From SMYC01 sp963578475 (GTDB taxonomy: Bacteria > Acidobacteriota > Vicinamibacteria > Marinacidobacterales > SMYC01), in NCBI GenBank assembly GCA_963578475.1, contig CAUZCL010000013.1:1-64000 (forward strand): 64,000 bases of DNA, written 5' to 3'. A program made the translations under genes and the position numbers. The number at the start of each line of letters is the position of its first letter. Within the stretch, counting starts at the first letter, position 1. The notes under the pieces are model-generated. The model did no database searches, had not been told where the DNA came from, and saw nothing but the letters and a program-made list of their open reading frames with translations. Below are positions 51,490 through 60,217 of this stretch, in pieces.

Positions 51490-52764
51490 TCATGCTTGCC
51501 GCGGGGTGAATACGAGATATAGCAGGCCCGAAACGAGGAGGGAAGGGAGTGTTGCGCCCAATGGGAGGCCGGAGGCCTCGACGAGCTTGTAGGTGACGAA
51601 GCCTGCCGCCCAAGAGAGAAGTGCCAGGCGGTTGAAACCCGAGGCGTAGCGATACGGGCCAGCGGCGTCGTAGAGCCCGTCGACGTCGATACGGCGTTTC
51701 CTTACTAGAAAATAGTCCGTGAGGACGATACCGAAGAGCGGGGTGAACATCGCGCCGATGAGATACAGAAAACTCTCGTAGCGGTCCATCGGAAAGACGA
51801 GGGCGACGAGGATCGAGACGATGCCCGTAATCCACATGAAGCCCCGCGCGCTGATTTTCTCGGAGACATTGAGCATCGAGCAGGTTGCCGAATAAAGATC
51901 GGGGAAATCGGATGTGATCGTCGAGAAAACCACCATCAGAAGCGCTGGGATGGCTAGCCCGGCAGCACCCATGAGCTCGAGCATTTGGATGTGCGGCTCG
52001 GCGGTGCCGGTGACGAGGGTTGCCATCAGGCCGAGAACGAACATCCACGACGATACGAGGAAATAGCCAATCCACGTGGTCCAGAACGAAGTTTTTGTCC
52101 CGCGGGAAAAGCGCGAGTAATCCGCAACGAGCGGCATCCATGAGATGGGCATGGCGATGACGAGGTCGAGGCCAATCATGAATGGCATCTCTCCGCCGTC
52201 CGTCTCGGCCGGGGCGCTCGCCATAAAGGCCACGAAGGACTGATAGGTCTCCCAGCTCAACATAATAATGACGGCGAGAAGACCGAAGACCGCACCCGCC
52301 TGCAGGATCTTCCACACACGGTGGCCCGTGAAGAGCGCCCAGGCCAGCGTTCCGGAGCCAATGACAACAATCCAGAGCCGATTCGACGCCCAGATGCCTC
52401 CCATGGGCCCGCCCAGCATCGCCCCCGTGCGCCCGCCGATAATGAGCATGATCGAAGCCCAGCAAACGAGCTGGATGACGTTGAGGATGGCGGCGAAGCT
52501 CGAGCCGCGGATACCGAAAGACGGTCGCACCGACACCATTGACGGGATGCCGTGATCGGAACCGACAACGCCGCCGAGCGCCATGAGCGTGTTGCCGATT
52601 GCATGCCCGAGCAAGATGGCCCAGAGCGCGCGCCAAAATCCCATGGGCGCCAGAAAGCCCCCGGCCCAAATCTCCGCGAGGGAGATGGCAACCCCGGCCC
52701 AGAGCATAAAAATGTCCGCGGGTCCGAGGTTCCGCTTGGCGGATTCAACAGGCCGTATGTCCAT
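51490..52764 (-). CDS. NCS1-family (cytosine/purine/hydroxymethylpyrimidine) permease
   Basis: 424 residues with about 12 membrane segments. Family-like parts: NLGPADIFMLWAGVAISLAE, LMALGGVVGSDHGIPSMVSV and RPSFGIRGSSFAAILNVIQL, then WMPLVADYSRFSRGTKTSFW and YFLVRKRRIDVDGLYDA. It resembles CodB/CytX transporters for nucleobases or the thiamine pyrimidine. The 40 bases upstream hold no thiamine riboswitch, and no nucleobase or thiamine gene is adjacent, so the substrate is undecided. Confidence 0.88.
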   Translation of the reverse strand: MDIRPVESAKRNLGPADIFMLWAGVAISLAEIWAGGFLAPMGFWRALWAILLGHAIGNTLMALGGVVGSDHGIPSMVSVRPSFGIRGSSFAAILNVIQLVCWASIMLIIGGRTGAMLGGPMGGIWASNRLWIVVIGSGTLAWALFTGHRVWKILQAGAVFGLLAVIIMLSWETYQSFVAFMASAPAETDGGEMPFMIGLDLVIAMPISWMPLVADYSRFSRGTKTSFWTTWIGYFLVSSWMFVLGLMATLVTGTAEPHIQMLELMGAAGLAIPALLMVVFSTITSDFPDLYSATCSMLNVSEKISARGFMWITGIVSILVALVFPMDRYESFLYLIGAMFTPLFGIVLTDYFLVRKRRIDVDGLYDAAGPYRYASGFNRLALLSWAAGFVTYKLVEASGLPLGATLPSLLVSGLLYLVFTPRQA

Positions 52765-52803
52765 CGCTGACTCAGCTTATCGCATGAGCCTTCGTCGTCG
52801 ATA

Positions 52804-53327
52804 TCAGAGAATACCAACCGGGACGGAGGTGTACTCTTTGTTGTAAACGCTGGTGAGGCTCGTGGTGGCGCCACTTTCGGCACGTTCGCCGATGTGATTC
52901 GGAGTCGGGAGAAACGGCTCGATATCGAGCGGGTGGCGCTCTTTCTCACGCCTCAAGAAGCCCAGTAAGTTAGTGATCGCCACGCGGCCAGCGAGAGTTT
53001 CGCTGACATCTTTCATCATTTGGAATTGCTGGGAGCCTGTAAGCCAAAAATCGCCTGACTTGCGGCTCTTGTCCACGTTTCTCTTGATCGACACAAGGAG
53101 CTCGGGCGCATATTGAATCTCGTCGATCAGAACAGGCGGAGGGAAGCGCTCGAGGAGCAGCTCCGGGTCTTCGCGCGCTAGCGCCCGCAGCGCCAAATCA
53201 TCCAGGGTCAGGTATTTGCGGCCACGTTCTTGAAGGTGCTCGAGCAACGTCGTCTTGCCGACTTGTCGTGGGCCGTCAGCAACACGACCTCGAACTGAGC
53301 TGAGGCGCGACGCCAGTCGTCCTCCAT
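52804..53327 (-). pseudogene. AAA+ ATPase of the DUF4143 type, N-terminal fragment with frameshift
   Basis: Starts MEDDWRRASAQFEVVLLT, then in another frame GPRQVGKTTLLEHLQERGRK (Walker A), YLTLDDLALRALAREDPELL and PPPVLIDEIQYAPELLVSIK (Walker B) and FWLTGSQQFQMMKDVSETLA. One G appears to be missing near 53268 between LLT and GPRQ. After SLAGR-type sensor motifs the sequence stops matching near 52900; the DUF4143 C-terminal domain is missing. These ATPases are common accessory proteins of uncertain role. Confidence 0.8.
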
Positions 53328-53373
53328 GGCTCTCGAATGATAGGTGCCCGCTCGCGGATGGGTAGATAGCTTG

Positions 53374-53379
53374 TATACT
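53374..53379 (+). promoter_or_regulatory. Minus-10 hexamer TATACT before the aldolase gene
   Basis: TATACT lies 25 bases before the ATG at 53405, and GGAGG sits 8 bases before the start. No clear minus-35 hexamer at the usual distance. Confidence 0.4.
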
Positions 53380-53404
53380 GGCGCCCATCTGGGAGGAAGA
53401 AGCT

Positions 53405-54256
53405 ATGAACTCGAAGCATTTCGTTGTGGTTACTGGGCTAATTGCCGGGCTGGTTGTCGGGCTCGTCATGATGCATGGCTCGCTAAACGCTGCGTCGGAA
53501 GCGCCGCCGGACGGGGAGCTGTACAACGCGGTGAAGCAAAAGCTCGCGGACGGCAAGCCCGTCGTCGGGGGCACGGTGTACACGTCGGATCCGAACATAT
53601 ATTGCGCGATGGCAGATGCCGGTTTCGACTTTCTGTGGATCGAGATGCAGCACAGCCCGCTCAGCTTTTCCGAGGTCGCGAGGATGATTTGGGCGTGCAA
53701 GGACGCGCCGGCGATCCCGTTCATACGCGTTCCGGATGCGACAGAGGGCGACATTCAAAAAGCGGTCGATATCGGTGCTCTCGGGATCATCGTCCCGATG
53801 GTGTCCACGGTGGAGGAAGCCGAAGCGGCTGTACGTTACGCGAAATATCCACCCATCGGCCGCAGAAGCCAAGGCGGTGGCCAGTATCGCGCGCTCTGGG
53901 GGAAAGACTATCGCCCGACCGCCAACGACAACATCATGATCGTCGTCATGATCGAAACGCCGGACGGGATCGAGATCGCGGATCAGATCGCGGCGGTTCC
54001 CGGTATCGACGTCGTCTTTGCTGCGAGCGGCGACATTGGCAGCTTTACCGGTTACAAGCAGGACGACCCGCGTTACGAAAAGCTCATCGCGAAGACCCAC
54101 GACGACGTTCTGAAGGCGGGAAAACGGCTCGGCGGCCCGTTCGGGTGGCACGATCGCGAGGGATTCCAGTTCTTTCAAGCTTCGAGCGAGGCCGGCCTCA
54201 TCAGGGCGGGCGCCAAGAGTCTGCTTGAGACGATGAAAGGCGAGTACGAGTACTGA
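53405..54256 (+). CDS. HpcH/HpaI-type aldolase with an export signal
   Basis: 283 residues. Residues 5-30 are a hydrophobic signal or anchor (VVVTGLIAGLVVGLVMMHGS), unusual because this metal-dependent class II aldolase family is normally cytoplasmic. The TIM barrel follows: AMADAGFDFLWIEMQHSPLS, IPFIRVPDATEGDIQKAVDI, GALGIIVPMVSTVEEAEAAV, metal ligand Glu in IVVMIETPDGIEIADQIAAV and Asp in AASGDIGSFTG. It should cleave or form 2-oxo-acid aldols of pyruvate with aldehydes; metal ligands appear conserved. Its own ribosome site and promoter are seen upstream. Confidence 0.83.
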   Translation: MNSKHFVVVTGLIAGLVVGLVMMHGSLNAASEAPPDGELYNAVKQKLADGKPVVGGTVYTSDPNIYCAMADAGFDFLWIEMQHSPLSFSEVARMIWACKDAPAIPFIRVPDATEGDIQKAVDIGALGIIVPMVSTVEEAEAAVRYAKYPPIGRRSQGGGQYRALWGKDYRPTANDNIMIVVMIETPDGIEIADQIAAVPGIDVVFAASGDIGSFTGYKQDDPRYEKLIAKTHDDVLKAGKRLGGPFGWHDREGFQFFQASSEAGLIRAGAKSLLETMKGEYEY

Positions 54257-54268
54257 TTGTTGATGCGA

Positions 54269-54286
54269 TATACTCTCGATCGAGAG
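54269..54286 (+). promoter_or_regulatory. TATACT followed by a 14-base palindrome
   Basis: TATACT (54269-54274) runs into the perfect palindrome CTCTCGATCGAGAG (54273-54286), 9 bases before the SEC-C gene start. A protein bound there would cover the transcription start. No good minus-35 hexamer is visible. Confidence 0.4.
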
Positions 54287-54295
54287 GACTAGCAG

Positions 54296-54553
54296 GTGGC
54301 GAGGACTTCTAAAGTTGGGCGCAACGATCCCTGTCCTTGCGGGAGTGGCAAGAAGTACAAGAATTGCTGCGAAGGGAAACGGAGAAAGTTGACGCCTCTC
54401 CAATGGGGCGGGCTCGGCTTGCTGGCGGTTGTCGCGGGACTCCTCGTCTACGTGATGCTCGATGCGGCGACGGGAAGTGAGGGTGGTCTACGGGGAGGGC
54501 GCCGTTGTCCCGCGGGCCAGGTCTGGTCCTCCCAGCATGGGCATTGCCACTAG
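54296..54553 (+). CDS. Small SEC-C zinc-motif membrane protein
   Basis: 85 residues from GTG 54296. Residues 7-27 are a SEC-C motif, VGRNDPCPCGSGKKYKNCC, the zinc-binding tail found on SecA and many other proteins; here it is N-terminal. A single membrane segment follows (LGLLAVVAGLLVYVMLDAAT), then a short Gly/Cys/His tail CPAGQVWSSQHGHCH that could hold a second metal. It may anchor a SecB- or ribosome-binding zinc finger at the membrane. The stop codon overlaps the end of a broken receiver gene on the other strand. Confidence 0.75.
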   Translation: MARTSKVGRNDPCPCGSGKKYKNCCEGKRRKLTPLQWGGLGLLAVVAGLLVYVMLDAATGSEGGLRGGRRCPAGQVWSSQHGHCH

Positions 54554-54693
54554 CCCTCGTCGAGAGAGCTCGTCAGGCGCCCCTCCGTCGCCTCCGCGCG
54601 AATGCTCCGGGTTACCTCCAGCCCATCCATCGTCGGCATCTGGCAGTCCATGAAGATCAGAACAAGCCGCCTATCATCATCAATAAGGGCCAC
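54550..54693 (-). pseudogene. Response-regulator receiver fragment
   Basis: Reads on the minus strand LVLIFMDCQMPTMDGLEVTR then SIRAEATEGRLTSSLDEG to a TAG at 54550. MDCQMPTMDGLE is the phosphorylation-site loop of receivers fused to hybrid histidine kinases. Both the first 45 and the last 45 residues of the domain are lacking. It is too short to fold. A further relic of gene loss, placed between two healthy genes. Confidence 0.7.
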
Positions 54694-54840
54694 GATCGGT
54701 GACGCACCCAGTTGCGGTATCGGCACTGGTCGTCCGTTGGGTGTATCATCCGGCGATGTTGCCCGGCCTGCTCACGGCCATCGCGTGCTTGTGGCGGCTC
54801 GGGATCGTGGGCGGTAGTTCCTCCGCCCTCTTGTTTCGTC

Positions 54841-54857
54841 GAGACGCTAGTCGTCTC
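54841..54857. repeat. Hairpin GAGACG-CTAGT-CGTCTC
   Basis: Perfect 6-base arms, 5-base loop, ending 4 bases before the GGAGG of the 23-codon reading frame at 54869. It could influence ribosome access there; no T-run follows. Confidence 0.4.
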
Positions 54858-54868
54858 CTGGAGGATTC

Positions 54869-54940
54869 ATGGCGACGAAGGACCGAGAACGAAAAGTCGG
54901 CGCAGGCGGCAGGCGCACGGCCATCGAGCAGAAGTCATGA
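54869..54940 (+). CDS. 23-residue reading frame coupled to the M20 peptidase
   Basis: ATG 54869 follows GGAGG at 5 bases, the best ribosome site in this area. The peptide MATKDRERKVGAGGRRTAIE ends QKS with TGA 54938, which overlaps the peptidase ATG (ATGA at 54937-54940). This is either a leader peptide that delivers ribosomes to the peptidase start, or the last or first scrap of a lost gene. The peptidase has no strong ribosome site of its own. Confidence 0.4.
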   Translation: MATKDRERKVGAGGRRTAIEQKS

Positions 54941-56487
54941 GGCGCGCGGTCGTCCTTCTCGGCGCTGCGCTCTCCTTGGGCCCCGTAAGAGCCACAGCGC
55001 AATCCGGGCCTGAGGCCGCGCGCGCTTATCGTGAGGCGAACGAAGCTTCACTCGTGCGTGACTTCGCGGAAATGCTCAGCTACCCGAACCGGGCTCACAC
55101 GCCCGAGATTTGGAAGGCAGCGCTCTATATCCGCGATCGGATGCGTGCCGAGAGTGTTCATACCGAGCTCCTCGAGATCGACGGTGTCTCTCCGCTCATC
55201 CTCGGCGAGCTGAAGGTGCCTGGGGCGACACGTACGTTGGGCATCTACGTACACTATGACGGGCAAGCGGTCGACCCCACCAACTGGACGCACGACCCGT
55301 TCCATCCAACGCTCTACTCGGCTGCGATGGAAACCGGGGGTGAGCCGATCCCGCTGCCGGAAGACGGTCAGGCGGTCGATCCCGAGTGGCGGCTCTACGC
55401 TCGTTCGGCGGGCGACGACAAAGCTCCCATTGCGGCGATCCTTCCCGTGTTGCGGTCGTTCCGAGAGTCTGGTGTCGTGCTGACGTCGAACCTGGTGTTC
55501 ATGTTCGATGGAGAAGAGGAGGCGGGCTCCAGGAACCTGCGGACTTATATGGAGATGGCGTCGGAGACGCTCGACGACATCGACATATGGCTTTTCTTCG
55601 ACGGCCCGGCCCACCCCAGCGGCCGGCCGCAGATCACGTTTGGAGTCCGCGGCTCTGTAGGTATGGAAGTGACGGTGTACGGCGCGACTCGGAACCTGCA
55701 CTCCGGTCACTACGGCAACTGGGCGCCTGACACCGGCAACGTCCTGGCTCATCTGTTGGCATCGATGAAGGACCTGGACGGCAACGTCCTCGTCGAGGGA
55801 TGGTACGACACTGTCGAGCCGATCGGTGAGGAAGAGCGGGCAGCGCTTCGAGCCATGCCGGATTGGGATGCCGAGCTCCGCAGGGAGCTCGGCATCGTAA
55901 AGACGGAGGGCGAGCCACAATCGCTTCCGGAGCGTCTGCTTGTTCCGGCGCTCAACGTGCGCGGCATCACGAGCGGCAATACCGGCTCGCTCGCCCGCAA
56001 CGTGATTCCGAACACGGCCGTCGCCGCGCTCGGGATCCGGATGGTTAAGGGGAACACTGCGGAATATTTGCGCCAATGCGTCATCGATCACATCGTGCGG
56101 GAGGGCTTCCACGTCGTCGAGGAAGACCCGGACATGGAGACGCGCCTGCGCTATCCGCGCATCGCCAAGGTTACGGGCGGACGCGGTGGGTCTATCGCTG
56201 CGCGCACGTCGATGTCCAATCCCTTCGCTCAGAGCGTGATGGAGGCCGCCTCGGCGGCTGCCGACCGCGCGTTCGGAGAGGGTGCGCTGGTGCTCGCGCC
56301 GGGCATGGGCGGAACCCTTCCGCTCTATCTGTTCACGGAGGTCGCAGGCAAGCCGGCGATCGTCGTTCCGGTTGCCAACCACGATAACAACCAACACGCG
56401 CCCGACGAGAATCTGCGGCTCGCGAATCTTTGGTACGCGATCGACCTTTATGCGGCTCTGATGACGATGCCGAAGACGGTCTTTTAG
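54937..56487 (+). CDS. Exported M20-family metallopeptidase
   Basis: 516 residues from ATG 54937. Signal peptide MRRAVVLLGAALSLGPVRAT. Di-zinc ligands and catalytic residues of the M20/dipeptidase family: VHYDGQAVDP (His, Asp), ARSAGDDKAP (bridging Asp), FDGEEEAGSRN (catalytic Glu and ligand Glu), FFDGPA, and the last His in VPVANHDNNQHAPDEN. A dimerisation insert with NLHSGHYGNWAPD lies between. It should cleave dipeptides or short peptides in the periplasm. Coupled by ATGA to a tiny upstream reading frame. Overlong frame from 54712 is rejected because it precedes the signal peptide with unmatched sequence. Confidence 0.9.
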   Translation: MRRAVVLLGAALSLGPVRATAQSGPEAARAYREANEASLVRDFAEMLSYPNRAHTPEIWKAALYIRDRMRAESVHTELLEIDGVSPLILGELKVPGATRTLGIYVHYDGQAVDPTNWTHDPFHPTLYSAAMETGGEPIPLPEDGQAVDPEWRLYARSAGDDKAPIAAILPVLRSFRESGVVLTSNLVFMFDGEEEAGSRNLRTYMEMASETLDDIDIWLFFDGPAHPSGRPQITFGVRGSVGMEVTVYGATRNLHSGHYGNWAPDTGNVLAHLLASMKDLDGNVLVEGWYDTVEPIGEEERAALRAMPDWDAELRRELGIVKTEGEPQSLPERLLVPALNVRGITSGNTGSLARNVIPNTAVAALGIRMVKGNTAEYLRQCVIDHIVREGFHVVEEDPDMETRLRYPRIAKVTGGRGGSIAARTSMSNPFAQSVMEAASAAADRAFGEGALVLAPGMGGTLPLYLFTEVAGKPAIVVPVANHDNNQHAPDENLRLANLWYAIDLYAALMTMPKTVF

Positions 56488-56556
56488 CGGCCCAACGGCG
56501 GTGTGTTAGGTCGATCCAGGTCGAGCAATGGTGACACAAGAGTTCAACGGCTAATC

Positions 56557-56865
56557 ATGCCTCACTTCAGATTCTCGCTCTCGAGCCTCGTTCTCTTCTT
56601 GTTAGCGCTGACGTCATGTGAGGGGCGAGAATCTGCTTGGGCCGCAGCGGATGCTTTGATCGCCGGGGCGGTGGAGGAAGAGATCATCCCAGGGGCCGTA
56701 CTGCTGGTCGCCAAAGATGGAAAGGTGTTGCACGAGAAAGCGTACGGGTACGCGCAGCGATACGATTATGGCAAGGTCGAGAAGAGCGAGCCGATTTTTA
56801 TGGCTTCAGATCAGCTCTTTGACTTGGCTTCGTTGACGAAGGTGTTTGCGACGACCTTCGGGCAA
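56557..56865 (+). pseudogene. Beta-lactamase-fold (serine hydrolase) lipoprotein, N-terminal fragment
   Basis: Starts MPHFRFSLSSLVLFLLALTSC, a lipoprotein signal with lipobox ending in Cys21. It continues AVEEEIIPGAVLLVAKDGKV, HEKAYGYAQRYDYG and FDLASLTKVFATTF, where S-L-T-K is the catalytic S-x-x-K of class C beta-lactamases and esterases. Homology ends after about 100 residues at base 56865; the Y-x-N and KTG parts are missing. The open frame runs on to 57075 with unrelated codons. Confidence 0.8.
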
Positions 56866-57196
56866 TACCGCCAAAAACTTATCTCTTCACTGAGGCTACC
56901 CTCTCCCCCTATTCCTTTTTCGCATTGGTCGTGCTGTTCGTGTCCGTCGCCCCTGATCTCCATTCCAATCTACATCATCCAGCAGGTCGAACTACAAATC
57001 TTCTTGTTGGCTCCCACGTGGACCGCGTCCTCTTGGTCAAAGCTCAGGGCGTTACAGGATCCCGAAACGGTCTGAATGAGCCTGGGGAATGGTGTGGCTG
57101 TTTTGTGGCTGTTACCGGTCCAATTTAGTCGATTTTGATGCATCTCTATCGAACTCGCACCCAAGGGCTAAGTCGTTAGGTGTAAACGATATACGC
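56866..57196. other. Stretch without recognisable genes
   Basis: About 330 bases between two gene fragments. Open frames on either strand have no family likeness. A direct repeat GTGGCTGTT occurs twice near 57092-57112. No promoter or terminator stands out. It probably joins the ends of deleted DNA. Confidence 0.55.
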
Positions 57197-58422
57197 TTAT
57201 TTTGAGTGGTTTACAGAAACTCGTCTATTGGACTTGTACTGCATGGCCGAGGTGTGCGAAACCACAGACAAGCCCTCCAGTTTCGAGAGCTCGGCAATCA
57301 GCGCTTCCGTCATTCCATCAGCCATAAATTCCTGCGCGGGGTCACCCGAGAGGTTGCTAAACGGCAGCACTACCAAAGACTCGATCGTTTTTGACCCGCC
57401 ATAGGCAAAGTCGAAATAGACGACGCCATCATTATCGAATCCTACCTCGCCGTGGAAGCGAGTCGAGTCACTAACGCTACGGCTGCTACTTGCCAGGAAG
57501 TTTTCTTGAACTTGCTCGTCAATGCAAGCCAAGCCATCGCCGGCAAGGGGAGATCCGCCGACCGATGAGGTAGCGCAAGCTTGCCCAGGGGGCTACCGTC
57601 CCGGTCTCCACCGCTTCTAGCGCGGCCCGCACCTCGCCCGCGCGCTGGTAGCGCTCGCCGGCCTCCTTCTTCAAGCAGTGCTCAATCACCGCCCGCAACG
57701 CCATGGGTACGATCGAGGGCAGCGGCGGAGGCGGCTGACTAAGAATCGCCGACCTCATCTCGAAGCTGGTCGACCCCTGAAAAGGACGCGTTCCCACAGC
57801 CATTTCATACAGCATTACGCCCAGCGCCCAGATGTCGCTGCGGGCGTCCGCGGATTCTCCGCGCAACTGCTCTGGCGCCATGTAGGCCGGCGTGCCCATA
57901 ATGGTCCCCGGCCGAGTGAGTGTTACCAGCGAGCTCCCTTCATCGGGCTCCGCGTCCTACACACGCTTGGCAAGGCCGAAGTCCAGCACCTTAATGCGGC
58001 CGTCGGCAGTGATCACCACGTTGGCGCCCTTCAGGTCACGATGCACGATGCCGCGCTCATGTGCGTGGGCGAGCGCGTCGGCTAGCTGTATTCCATAGCG
58101 CACCACCTGTTCTATGGGCAGCGGCCCACTGGACAGCCGGGCGCTCAGCGGCTCACCCTCGACCAGTTCCATGGCAATGAAGACCCGGCCTTCGGATTCG
58201 CCGACGTCGTGAATCGTGCAGATGTTGGAATGGTTGAGTCTGGCGGCGGAGCGCGCCTCACGCTGTAGCCGCCCGCGTGCGGTGGGGTCAGAGAAGTTTT
58301 CGGCAGGCAGCACCTTCACGGCGACGTCGCGTTTCCAACCGGTCGTCGCGGACGCGATACACTTCGCCCATCCCGCCCGCACCAATCTTTTCTAGGATGC
58401 GATACGGGCCGAGCTCCTCCAT
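57197..58422 (-). pseudogene. Serine/threonine kinase with TolB/FlgO-like C-terminal part, broken
   Basis: Minus strand: MEELGPYRILEKIGAGGMGE (58422), a frame change near 58335, then KRDVAVKVLPAENF, HERGIVHRDLKGANVV and VLDFGLAKRV, a TAG at 57957-57959, and in the same frame TIMGTPAYMAPEQLRGESAD up to YQRAGEVRAALEAVE. A later piece, ESLVVLPFSNLSGDPAQEFM and ADGMTEALIAELSKLEGLSV, is the start of the FlgO/TolB-N-like domain usual in such receptors, cut at 57197. Relatives have Glu at the TAG site. All kinase catalytic motifs remain but in two frames with a stop between. Confidence 0.85.
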
Positions 58423-58450
58423 TATTTGACCTTTTGATTGTGCTTAATGC

Positions 58451-60205
58451 TCAGCAGCTGACGCACTTGTGGTTGTTCGTAGCTCCCAAGCTCTCGAGCA
58501 GCGCAACCGTCTTCGGATAAGGCTGGACGCGCTGCACGGGGCCATTCGCCATGTCGGCTGTCGTCTGACCTTTGCGGCTGACGAAGGTCACATCCGCGCC
58601 TTTCGACACCAGATACTGGATGAGCTCGTTGTCTCCACGAGCGGCTGCATGGTGTACTGAGTTGTAGCCCTTGTAGTCTCTGGCGTCCACGTCGGCGCCA
58701 AGCTCTTCCACGAGAAACTTCACGGCGGGGAGCCATCCATCGGGCACGTGGCGATGCGAATTGCCGGCGTAGCCTTGACCGTGGCCTACGCCTGAAGCGG
58801 CGTGGATCGGGTAGACCGCGGGGCCGCCCATCGGAACGGGTGGTAAGCCAGAGTAGTCTGTGTTGTCCGCGTCTCCGCCTCGGCGCTTCAGCTCGGGGAC
58901 TTTGAGCGTCGGCATGTTCGGGTCCGCGCCATGGGCGAGCAAGAGGCGCATCGCGTCGATGTCGAGTGCGTGTGCCGCGCGCCAGAAAGGTGTCGCGCCG
59001 GCTCGGTTGACGCCGAGCAGGTCACGGTTATAGGTCGTGTACCAGAGCGTCTTCTTCAGACGGACGTTCGGGTCGACGCCTGCCTCGAGGAGCGTTGTCA
59101 TCACGTCGAGATAGGTGAGTTCTTGCTGCATATAAGCAACGGGCTGTGGGTGGCGCGCTTTCGGGGCCCAGTGCATGTTGAGCGCGGCGTAGAGCGGTGT
59201 GGCTCCCGCGTCGCTCGCGACGCTCGGGTCGGCGCCGAGCTCGAAAAGCTGCATGGCGAGATCAAAATGTCCGTTGAACATCGCGATGAGCATCGGGCTC
59301 GTGTTGTCGGCAGCGCTCACTTGGTTGATGTCGGCCGTGCCCTTTATGAGTGCGAGGGCGGTGCCGACATGTCCTTCGCGCGCGGCGAGAAGAAGAGGGG
59401 TGAGGCCGCCATGGGTCGCGATCAGAGCGGCGTAGTCGAGCGGCACGGGCTCGCCCCCGCGGCGGAGCGCTTCGTCTCTGTCTTCGGGGTCTTTTTCTTT
59501 GTCGCCTGGCGCGCTACTGTCTAACGGCGCGTTTTTCATTGCTGCCGCCCGGAGCTTTGCTATGTGCTTGTTGCGCTCGCGGCGCTCGGACTGGTCGTAC
59601 TCGTTCCGCTCGACGAGGTCCACGACCTTGGCCGCGATCGACGGATCCGCCTCGCCTTCGAGCAAGACCTCGACGACTTCGGTCCGTCCTGCCGCAGCCG
59701 CAAACATGAGTGCTGTTTGTCCCCCATGAGGCTCCGCTGCGTTCACCTTCGCTCCGTGCTCGACCAAAGCGGCGACGGCCAGAGCGCTTCCAGAGGCGGC
59801 GGCGAAGTGAAGCGGCGACGCACCTGTGGTAGTCATCGCGTTCGCGTTGGCGCCAGCGAGAAGGAGACCCTTCACGACGGAAGCGCGGCCCGCGGCGCTC
59901 GCGACGTGGAGCGGTGTATGCGCTCCAATGCGCGTCGTTGCTTCGAGATCGGCGCCGGCACCGATCAAGATTTCAGCGATCGCCGCGTTGCCCTTTCGAG
60001 CCGCCCAATGGAGGCCCGTCATCCCGTCGCCGAAGCGCGCGTTCACATCGGAGCCTTGCTCGAGAAGCGCGCGCAGCGTGACAACATCGCCGCCCATCGC
60101 GGCGTCAGCAACAGAAGCAATAGGGGCTTCGGGAGCCGCGACCGTCCCGGCGGTTGCCACGCAGAAGAGTGCTGCGAGAAGCATCGAAGCCTTCCACATA
60201 CGCAT
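58451..60205 (-). CDS. Exported ankyrin-repeat protein
   Basis: 584 residues with signal peptide (MRMWKASMLLAALFCVATAG). About ten ankyrin repeats, for example GMTGLHWAARKGNAAIAEIL, GAHTPLHVASAAGRASVVKG, GGQTALMFAAAAGRTEVVEV and GYNSVHHAAARGDNELIQYL, divided by less regular loops around residues 200-260 and 400-480. The protein ends NHKCVSC with two Cys. Ankyrin stacks bind other proteins. It is the third gene after DUF1592 and DUF1552 genes, 13 bases from the latter, a combination seen repeatedly in Acidobacteriota and Planctomycetota and probably one envelope function. Confidence 0.87.
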   Translation of the reverse strand: MRMWKASMLLAALFCVATAGTVAAPEAPIASVADAAMGGDVVTLRALLEQGSDVNARFGDGMTGLHWAARKGNAAIAEILIGAGADLEATTRIGAHTPLHVASAAGRASVVKGLLLAGANANAMTTTGASPLHFAAASGSALAVAALVEHGAKVNAAEPHGGQTALMFAAAAGRTEVVEVLLEGEADPSIAAKVVDLVERNEYDQSERRERNKHIAKLRAAAMKNAPLDSSAPGDKEKDPEDRDEALRRGGEPVPLDYAALIATHGGLTPLLLAAREGHVGTALALIKGTADINQVSAADNTSPMLIAMFNGHFDLAMQLFELGADPSVASDAGATPLYAALNMHWAPKARHPQPVAYMQQELTYLDVMTTLLEAGVDPNVRLKKTLWYTTYNRDLLGVNRAGATPFWRAAHALDIDAMRLLLAHGADPNMPTLKVPELKRRGGDADNTDYSGLPPVPMGGPAVYPIHAASGVGHGQGYAGNSHRHVPDGWLPAVKFLVEELGADVDARDYKGYNSVHHAAARGDNELIQYLVSKGADVTFVSRKGQTTADMANGPVQRVQPYPKTVALLESLGATNNHKCVSC

Positions 60206-60217
60206 CGTTGTTCTCCT

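Noticed and set aside
52765..52804. Thiamine riboswitch before the NCS1 permease
   Set aside because: Only 40 bases separate it from the ATPase remnant and they lack the conserved CTGAGA and ACCTGATC-like elements.
57085..57130. Direct repeat GTGGCTGTT as an integrase attachment site
   Set aside because: No integrase, tRNA end or second distant copy is seen in the window.
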